NCBI GenBank assembly: GCA_017549505.1 | Contig: JAFYUS010000030.1 | Location: 62,001 to 126,000 of the forward strand | DNA: 64,000 nt | Origin: Bacteroidales bacterium | Lineage (GTDB): Bacteria > Bacteroidota > Bacteroidia > Bacteroidales > UBA932 | Direction: 5' to 3' | Part shown: positions 59,226-64,000 of the stretch, piece by piece | Numbering within the stretch: the first letter of the stretch is position 1 | Layout: every line of letters begins with the position of its first letter | The notes under the pieces: model-generated | What the model was told of the DNA's origin: nothing | Seen by the model: only the letters and a program-made list of their open reading frames with translations | Database searches by the model: none | Program-made: the position numbers and the translations under genes

Positions 59226-60749
59226 ATGGCTGACGAGGGAATCAAGAGAACCCCGGCCAGAAGGAAGAAACAGTCAGTTGATTTAGATACGCTAGGGCTT
59301 GAGATGGGAAACAGACCGCCTCAGGCTCTTGACGTAGAGGAGGCTGTCCTAGGTGCCCTTCTGATTGAGCCGAACTGTATCGACGAAGCCATGGATGAGC
59401 TTACGCCGAACTGTTTCTATAGTGAAAAGCACCGTATGATATTCGAGGCGATGCGTTCGCTTACAAACGAGCACATTCCTCTTGACCTGCTTGCCGTTTC
59501 TCAGAAGCTGAAGGCTTCCGGTAACCTCGACGTAGTCGGAGGTACCGTTGCCCTTGTGCAGCTTTCGCAGAAGATCGGCGCAGCCGCTCATATCGAATAT
59601 TATATAAGGATACTGAAGCAGAAGTGTATCCAGAGGGAACTCATCACGGCTTCTTATGACATCCTGAAGTCTTCTTACGATGAGGCCACAAACGTGGACG
59701 ACCTTATCGACATGGCCCAGACAAAGGTGTTCGCGGCGATCCAGAACAATGTCAAGAAGGATGTGCAGGAAATCGGAAAGGTCATAAACGATGCCCTTGA
59801 TGACATCCAGCGTCTTCAGAACACTTCAGGACTCAGCGGTGTACCTTCGGGTTTCCCTTCGGTAGACAAGATCACTCTCGGATGGCAGGCTTCGGACCTT
59901 ATTATCCTTGCAGCCCGCCCATCTGTCGGAAAGACCGCGTTCGTGCTCAACCTTGCGCGAAATGCTGCCGTCGACCATAACATGCCAGTAGCTTTCTTCT
60001 CGCTTGAAATGCCGGCCATCCAGCTTGTAAAGCGTATGATGGTTTCCGAGACAAGACTCAGCGCAGATAAGATCAAGGGTGGTGTCAAGCTCGAAAACTG
60101 GGAGTGGGAACAGCTCGATATCCAGCTCAAGAGGCTGGCGAAGGCACCTATATATATAGATGACACGCCTTCTCTTCCTGTGATGGAGTTCCGTTCGAAG
60201 GTCAAGAAGCTTGTAAAGCAGAAGGGTGTGCGACTGATTGTCGTCGACTACCTCCAGCTGATGCAGGGTCCTGCTGAGCTTCGAGGCATGCGTGAGCAGG
60301 AAGTCGCTGCCATCTCCCGTACCCTAAAGGCTACGGCCAAGGAAATGAACGTTCCGATAATCGCCCTCTCGCAGCTGTCGCGACAGTCGGAGAACAGGCA
60401 GGGAAGCAACCGTCGTCCTCAGCTGAGCGACCTTCGAGAATCCGGCTCAATCGAGCAGGATGCCGATATGGTAATATTTATCCACCGATATGACTATCAG
60501 GGACTTTCGGACAATCCTGATGATATCGGAAGGACCCAGATCATCATCGCGAAGCACCGTAATGGTGCCATTGCCGACATCGACATGCGTTTCCGTGCGG
60601 AGGAAGTGCGTTTCGTGGATGAGTCGGAGAGCCTGGTGAACCAGATGGACGGAATTTCGTATGCATCTGCGATGAACGACGATATTCCTCCGTTCGGCCC
60701 CGATTCTTCCGGTGGCGGAGACTTCGGTGTGAACATGGATTTCATGTAA
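59226..60749 (+). CDS. dnaB: replicative DNA helicase
   Basis: The 507-residue helicase unwinds the chromosome at the fork. The N-terminal domain (about 30-140, PPQALDVEEAVLGALLIEP) binds primase, and the RecA-like domain has Walker A ARPSVGKTAF (about 225-234), Walker B VVDYLQLM and the arginine finger region near RESGSIEQDADM. A glycine- and serine-rich tail ends the protein. No intein is present. It starts 8 bases after the zinc-ribbon gene and is followed after 4 bases by the DUF3108 gene, so all three are probably one operon. Confidence 0.95.
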   Translation: MADEGIKRTPARRKKQSVDLDTLGLEMGNRPPQALDVEEAVLGALLIEPNCIDEAMDELTPNCFYSEKHRMIFEAMRSLTNEHIPLDLLAVSQKLKASGNLDVVGGTVALVQLSQKIGAAAHIEYYIRILKQKCIQRELITASYDILKSSYDEATNVDDLIDMAQTKVFAAIQNNVKKDVQEIGKVINDALDDIQRLQNTSGLSGVPSGFPSVDKITLGWQASDLIILAARPSVGKTAFVLNLARNAAVDHNMPVAFFSLEMPAIQLVKRMMVSETRLSADKIKGGVKLENWEWEQLDIQLKRLAKAPIYIDDTPSLPVMEFRSKVKKLVKQKGVRLIVVDYLQLMQGPAELRGMREQEVAAISRTLKATAKEMNVPIIALSQLSRQSENRQGSNRRPQLSDLRESGSIEQDADMVIFIHRYDYQGLSDNPDDIGRTQIIIAKHRNGAIADIDMRFRAEEVRFVDESESLVNQMDGISYASAMNDDIPPFGPDSSGGGDFGVNMDFM

Positions 60750-60753
60750 TCCG

Positions 60754-61623
60754 ATGAAATATATCAGATATATAATGATTCTCCTGTGTACATGTATGAC
60801 AGCCAGTCTGTTGCATGCACAGGAGAATACTGTTTCCAAGGGAACGTCATGTGTGCCTGTAAGGACGACTTCCGAGGAAGAACTCGCCTTCCGTTCGGGC
60901 GAAAGGATGGATTTCATTCTCCACTATAAATGGGGCTCGATCAATACGGATGTAGGTACTGCGACCGTGACCCTGGACTCGCTGACATTCAACGGGCAGA
61001 AGGCGTTCAGATGTACTGCCTCCGGAAGGACGAAGAAGTTTTTCGACGTGTTCTTCAAGGTTCGTGAGAACTTCAGCTCGTGGTTCACAAGAGAAGGCAT
61101 GAGGCCCCTGAAGTTTACCCGCGACACATACGAAGGCGGATACGAGGCACGCAACACATATCTGTACAAGTGGGATGCGGCCGAGCCGTATATCGCTGCG
61201 GATGTGTATACGTCGAAGATGGGCCAGAAGTCCCTGCAGCTGCCTTTGACTCCATGTACATATGACCTCCCGGCCCTTTTCTTTTTCGCCAGGAACATGG
61301 ATGTGGAGAATGTCGAGCCCGGAAAGAGATATCCGATGACCTTCGCCATCGACGAAGAGATATACAACGTATATTTCATCCTTCATGGAAGGGAGACGAT
61401 AAAGGTCAAGGGGCTGGGAACCGTCAATACGATAAGGTTTGCGGCTAAGCTGCTCGAAGGCGAGGTTTTCAAAGGAGAGGAAGACATGACGATATGGGTG
61501 TCGGATGACGAAAACAGGCTTCCTGTCTATTTTGAGGCCCCTCTACGTGTAGGAGTCGCGGCAGGAAGGATGAGCGGATATGGAGGACTTAAGTCTCCGT
61601 TTACATCATTGGTAAAGAAATAA
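60754..61623 (+). CDS. DUF3108-family secreted protein
   Basis: The 289-residue protein has a signal peptide (cut after LLHAQ) and a single DUF3108 domain of beta strands, with FRSGERMDFILHYKWG, ASGRTKKFFDVFFKV and EEDMTIWVSDDENRLPV as landmarks. It is probably periplasmic or on the inner face of the outer membrane. No enzymatic role is known for the family. It is 4 bases after dnaB and 6 bases before the RseC-like gene. Confidence 0.8.
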   Translation: MKYIRYIMILLCTCMTASLLHAQENTVSKGTSCVPVRTTSEEELAFRSGERMDFILHYKWGSINTDVGTATVTLDSLTFNGQKAFRCTASGRTKKFFDVFFKVRENFSSWFTREGMRPLKFTRDTYEGGYEARNTYLYKWDAAEPYIAADVYTSKMGQKSLQLPLTPCTYDLPALFFFARNMDVENVEPGKRYPMTFAIDEEIYNVYFILHGRETIKVKGLGTVNTIRFAAKLLEGEVFKGEEDMTIWVSDDENRLPVYFEAPLRVGVAAGRMSGYGGLKSPFTSLVKK

Positions 61624-61629
61624 TCGATT

Positions 61630-62046
61630 ATGGCAAAGAAAAACGAAATAATACATTCGGGAAAGATACTTGAGATAACTCCCGATTTCACTACCGTGCA
61701 GATACTTGTGTCATCTGCATGTGCATCATGTCATGCAAAGGCAATGTGCGGCATGTCGGAAGAGGAAGAAAAGGTTATAATGGTACCGACCGACCCATAT
61801 GCTGACCATAAGGTAGGTGACGAGGTGCAGGTCATGACGAAAATGAGCATGGGATTGAAGGCTGTGTGGATATCTTATGTGATTCCGTTGGCCATTTTAA
61901 TGATTTTAATATTATCTTTGTCCGGTTTTATAGATAGCGAACTTGTGCGCGGACTCGTTGCGATAGCGGGCGTGGCACTGTATTATTTCTGCATCTGGCT
62001 CTTCAGGGACAGATTGGCAGACGAATTTGTATTTTATATCAAATAA
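61630..62046 (+). CDS. RseC/SoxR-reducing-system family membrane protein
   Basis: The 138-residue protein has an N-terminal redox-type cysteine cluster, CASCHAKAMCG (about 33-43), and two C-terminal membrane helices (about 78-98 and 100-122). This is the RseC/MucC family layout. In other bacteria RseC works with the Rnf/Rsx complex to reduce SoxR, and the gene here stands directly before rnfB, which fits. It is predicted to lie in the inner membrane with the cysteines facing the cytosol. Confidence 0.82.
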   Translation: MAKKNEIIHSGKILEITPDFTTVQILVSSACASCHAKAMCGMSEEEEKVIMVPTDPYADHKVGDEVQVMTKMSMGLKAVWISYVIPLAILMILILSLSGFIDSELVRGLVAIAGVALYYFCIWLFRDRLADEFVFYIK

Positions 62047-62057
62047 ACCCTAATATA

Positions 62058-62960
62058 ATGACAACTACAATTATCTGGACTATTGCAATCCTTACCGTCC
62101 TCGGTGCGTTGCTTGCGGTGGTTCTCTACATCGTGGCTGAAAAGTTCAAGGTAGAGGAAGACCCTAGGATCGATGAGGTCGAAAAGGTTTTGCCTGGTGC
62201 TAACTGCGGAGGCTGCGGACAGGCCGGCTGTCGCGCCTTTGCGCAGTTCTGTGTGGAGTCGTCTCCGAACCTGGACAAATGTTTCTGTCCTGTCGGAGGT
62301 AACGACGGTATGCAGAAGGTTGCTGCCGTACTTGGTGTGGAGGTTGCCGCAAAGGAACCTCAGGTCGCTGTGGTACGCTGCAACGGAACATGTGAGAACC
62401 GTCCTCGTACAAACGAGTACGGCGGATATCAGTCTTGCCGTGTGAAGGCTACTCTCTACAGTGGTGACACAGGCTGTTCTTTCGGATGTCTCGGCTGCGG
62501 TGACTGTGTCGCTGCATGTCAGTTCGGTGCAATCTCCATGGACCCTGCTACAGGTCTTCCTGTCGTGGACGAAGAGAAATGTACTGCCTGTGGAGCCTGT
62601 GTGAAGGCTTGCCCTAAGAACATCATCGAGCTTCGCAACAAGGGACGCAGGAATATGCGCGTCTTCGTTTCATGCGTGAACAAGGACAAGGGCGCTGTTG
62701 CCCGCAAAGCCTGCAAGGCTGCCTGCATCGGTTGCAGCAAGTGTGCGAAGGTCTGTCCTTTCGAGGCCATCACAGTTGAGAACAACGTGGCTTACATCGA
62801 CTTCACAAAGTGCAAGCTTTGCAAGAAGTGTGTTGCCGAGTGTCCTACAGGTGCCATCCACGCAGTCAACTTCCCGGTAGTGAAACCTAAGCCAGAGGCA
62901 GCTCCTGCACCGAAACCTGCAGAAGCTCCCGCAGCAGAAACAGTAAAGAAGGAGGAATAG
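62058..62960 (+). CDS. rnfB: Rnf electron transport complex subunit B
   Basis: The 300-residue protein has a membrane helix (about 5-25) and the RnfB cluster motif CGGCGQAGC (about 51-59) with a further Cys in KCFC. Four ferredoxin-type cluster motifs follow: CLGCGDCVAAC, CTACGACVKAC, CIGCSKCAKVC and CKLCKKCVAEC. Gammaproteobacterial RnfB has only two. The tail is rich in Pro, Ala and Lys. RnfB takes electrons from ferredoxin and passes them to RnfC and the rest of the complex, which drives Na+ or H+ export. It starts 12 bases after the RseC-like gene and leads into rnfC. Confidence 0.93.
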   Translation: MTTTIIWTIAILTVLGALLAVVLYIVAEKFKVEEDPRIDEVEKVLPGANCGGCGQAGCRAFAQFCVESSPNLDKCFCPVGGNDGMQKVAAVLGVEVAAKEPQVAVVRCNGTCENRPRTNEYGGYQSCRVKATLYSGDTGCSFGCLGCGDCVAACQFGAISMDPATGLPVVDEEKCTACGACVKACPKNIIELRNKGRRNMRVFVSCVNKDKGAVARKACKAACIGCSKCAKVCPFEAITVENNVAYIDFTKCKLCKKCVAECPTGAIHAVNFPVVKPKPEAAPAPKPAEAPAAETVKKEE

Positions 62961-62964
62961 GACT

Positions 62965-64000
62965 ATGATGAAGACATTTTCAATAGGTGGTATCCACCCG
63001 AGTGACAGCAAGATCTCGAAAGACTGCAAGATCGAGGTCCTTCCTGTTCCTTCGAAGGTATTCATTTCAGTAGCTCAGCACCTTGGTGCCCCTGCGACTC
63101 CTGTCGTCAAGGCAGGTGACCAGGTGAAGGTGGGCCAGATCATTGCAGAGCCGGCAGGATTCATTTCCGCTTATGTACATTCTTCTGTGTCAGGTACCGT
63201 AAAGTCTGTAGGACCACGCAAGGACCTTGCAGGAAACAATGTGACCCATATCGAGATCGATGTTGAAGGAGACGAGTGGGCAGAAGGTATCGACCTTACA
63301 GACACTCTCGTTACAGAGATTCCGTCAGACAACAAGGCCATCCTTGAGAAGATCAAGATGAATGGTGTAGTAGGTCTCGGTGGTGCGACTTTCCCTGCAC
63401 ATGTGAAGCTCTGCCCGCCTCCGGGCAAGAAGGCGGACTGCCTTATCCTCAACGGTGCGGAGTGTGAGCCTTATCTTACCTCAGACTACCGCATCATGCT
63501 CGAAAGAAGCAAGGAAATCGTAATCGGAGCTGCCATCATGAAGCAGGTTCTCGGAGGTTGTCCTGCAGTAATCGGTATCGAGGAGAACAAGCCTGAGGCC
63601 ATCAAGGCGATGAGCGCAGCTGTTGCTGAACTTGGTTATCCGGGCATCTCGGTAATGACCCTCAAGAAGAAATATCCACAGGGTGGTGAGAAGCAGCTTA
63701 TCGATGCTGTGATGGGCCGTCAGGTGAAGTCCATGGGCCTTCCTATCGATGTGGGAGCTGTAGTTCAGAACGTTGCCACTTCACTCGCAGTATACGAGGC
63801 TGTCCAGAAGAACATGCCGCTCATCACAAACGTGCTTACCGTGACCGGAGACTGCCTCCCTATGGACAAGCAGCACAACTACAAGTTCCGTATCGGTATG
63901 CCGCTCTCATATGTGGCTGAAGTTGCAGGCGGTGTTCCTAAGGAGGCTGCGAAGATCATCAGCGGCGGTCCGATGATGGGTAAGGCTATCGCCAATCTTG
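62965..64000 (+). CDS. rnfC: Rnf electron transport complex subunit C, 3' end outside window
   Basis: The visible 345 residues are the N-terminal part of RnfC, the NADH-binding subunit. A barrel-sandwich region (about 1-95) precedes the NADH-site motif VGLGGATFPAHVKL (about 135-148) and LNGAECEPYLTSDYRIML (about 161-178). The ferredoxin-like cysteine clusters expected further on lie beyond the window. ATG 62965 is preceded by AAGGAGGA (62949-62956), an unusually strong Shine-Dalgarno for this phylum that is also the end of the rnfB coding sequence. ATG 62968 is an alternative. The other Rnf genes should follow to the right. Confidence 0.93.
   Translation, partial: MMKTFSIGGIHPSDSKISKDCKIEVLPVPSKVFISVAQHLGAPATPVVKAGDQVKVGQIIAEPAGFISAYVHSSVSGTVKSVGPRKDLAGNNVTHIEIDVEGDEWAEGIDLTDTLVTEIPSDNKAILEKIKMNGVVGLGGATFPAHVKLCPPPGKKADCLILNGAECEPYLTSDYRIMLERSKEIVIGAAIMKQVLGGCPAVIGIEENKPEAIKAMSAAVAELGYPGISVMTLKKKYPQGGEKQLIDAVMGRQVKSMGLPIDVGAVVQNVATSLAVYEAVQKNMPLITNVLTVTGDCLPMDKQHNYKFRIGMPLSYVAEVAGGVPKEAAKIISGGPMMGKAIANL

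Overview
The window reads as a chromosomal segment of a strictly anaerobic gut-type Bacteroidales (Bacteroidota). The evidence is a SusC/SusD pair, GH97 and GH13 starch enzymes made as lipoproteins, TAnnTTTG-type -7 promoter boxes, weak Shine-Dalgarno use, an oxygen-labile pyruvate formate-lyase, an Rnf complex and a Bacteroidota-style DPP-IV. Genus and family cannot be fixed from sequence reading alone. Gene density is high and no tRNA, rRNA, CRISPR array or prophage was seen.

Layout. 1-6486: tail of a starch locus (pullulanase cut by the window edge, two GH13 lipoproteins, a GH97 SusB-like glucosidase). 6520-13450: DPP-IV peptidase, uvrA and a TGS-domain nucleoside kinase. 13503-14700: a REP-associated tyrosine transposase (RAYT) bracketed by inverted REP-like palindromes. 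14751-18925: metallo-hydrolase, deoxynucleoside kinase, acyl-CoA synthetase and a superoxide dismutase fused to rubredoxin. 19285-22268: sugar permease, ROK glucokinase and a YhhN-type membrane protein. 22427-32506: a SusC/SusD operon whose other members are a large lipoprotein, a subtilisin-like lipoprotein protease and a lipocalin-like lipoprotein, which suggests a protein or peptide target. 32503-36364: a patatin, a NapH/NapG-like polyferredoxin and an exported ferredoxin-aldo/keto reductase. 36411-39358: pflB-pflA. 39485-42657: SSB-like protein, zinc-ribbon protein and M3 peptidase. 42691-46950: a nucleoside permease, tgt and an LptF/G-type permease, enclosed by near-identical inverted repeats. 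46974-55103: ilvA-ilvE, then the coupled group alaS, an LptF/G-Fmt fusion and a thiamine pyrophosphokinase. 55282-64000: two M23 peptidases, MerR regulator, Nif3-like protein, zinc-ribbon coiled-coil protein, dnaB, a DUF3108 protein, an RseC-like protein, rnfB and the start of rnfC.

How it fits together. Glucan side chains are cut by pullulanase, GH13 and GH97 enzymes; glucose can enter through the MFS permease and be phosphorylated by the ROK kinase. Pyruvate is split by PFL, and Rnf couples ferredoxin oxidation to an ion gradient. The SOD-rubredoxin fusion and the polyferredoxin locus are further redox elements suited to an anaerobe.

The most unusual items are the LptF/G-Fmt fusion, the SOD-rubredoxin fusion, the RAYT with its dispersed REP-like elements, and the inverted-repeat-bounded three-gene block. 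No single gene set can be claimed as a wholly new system from sequence alone.
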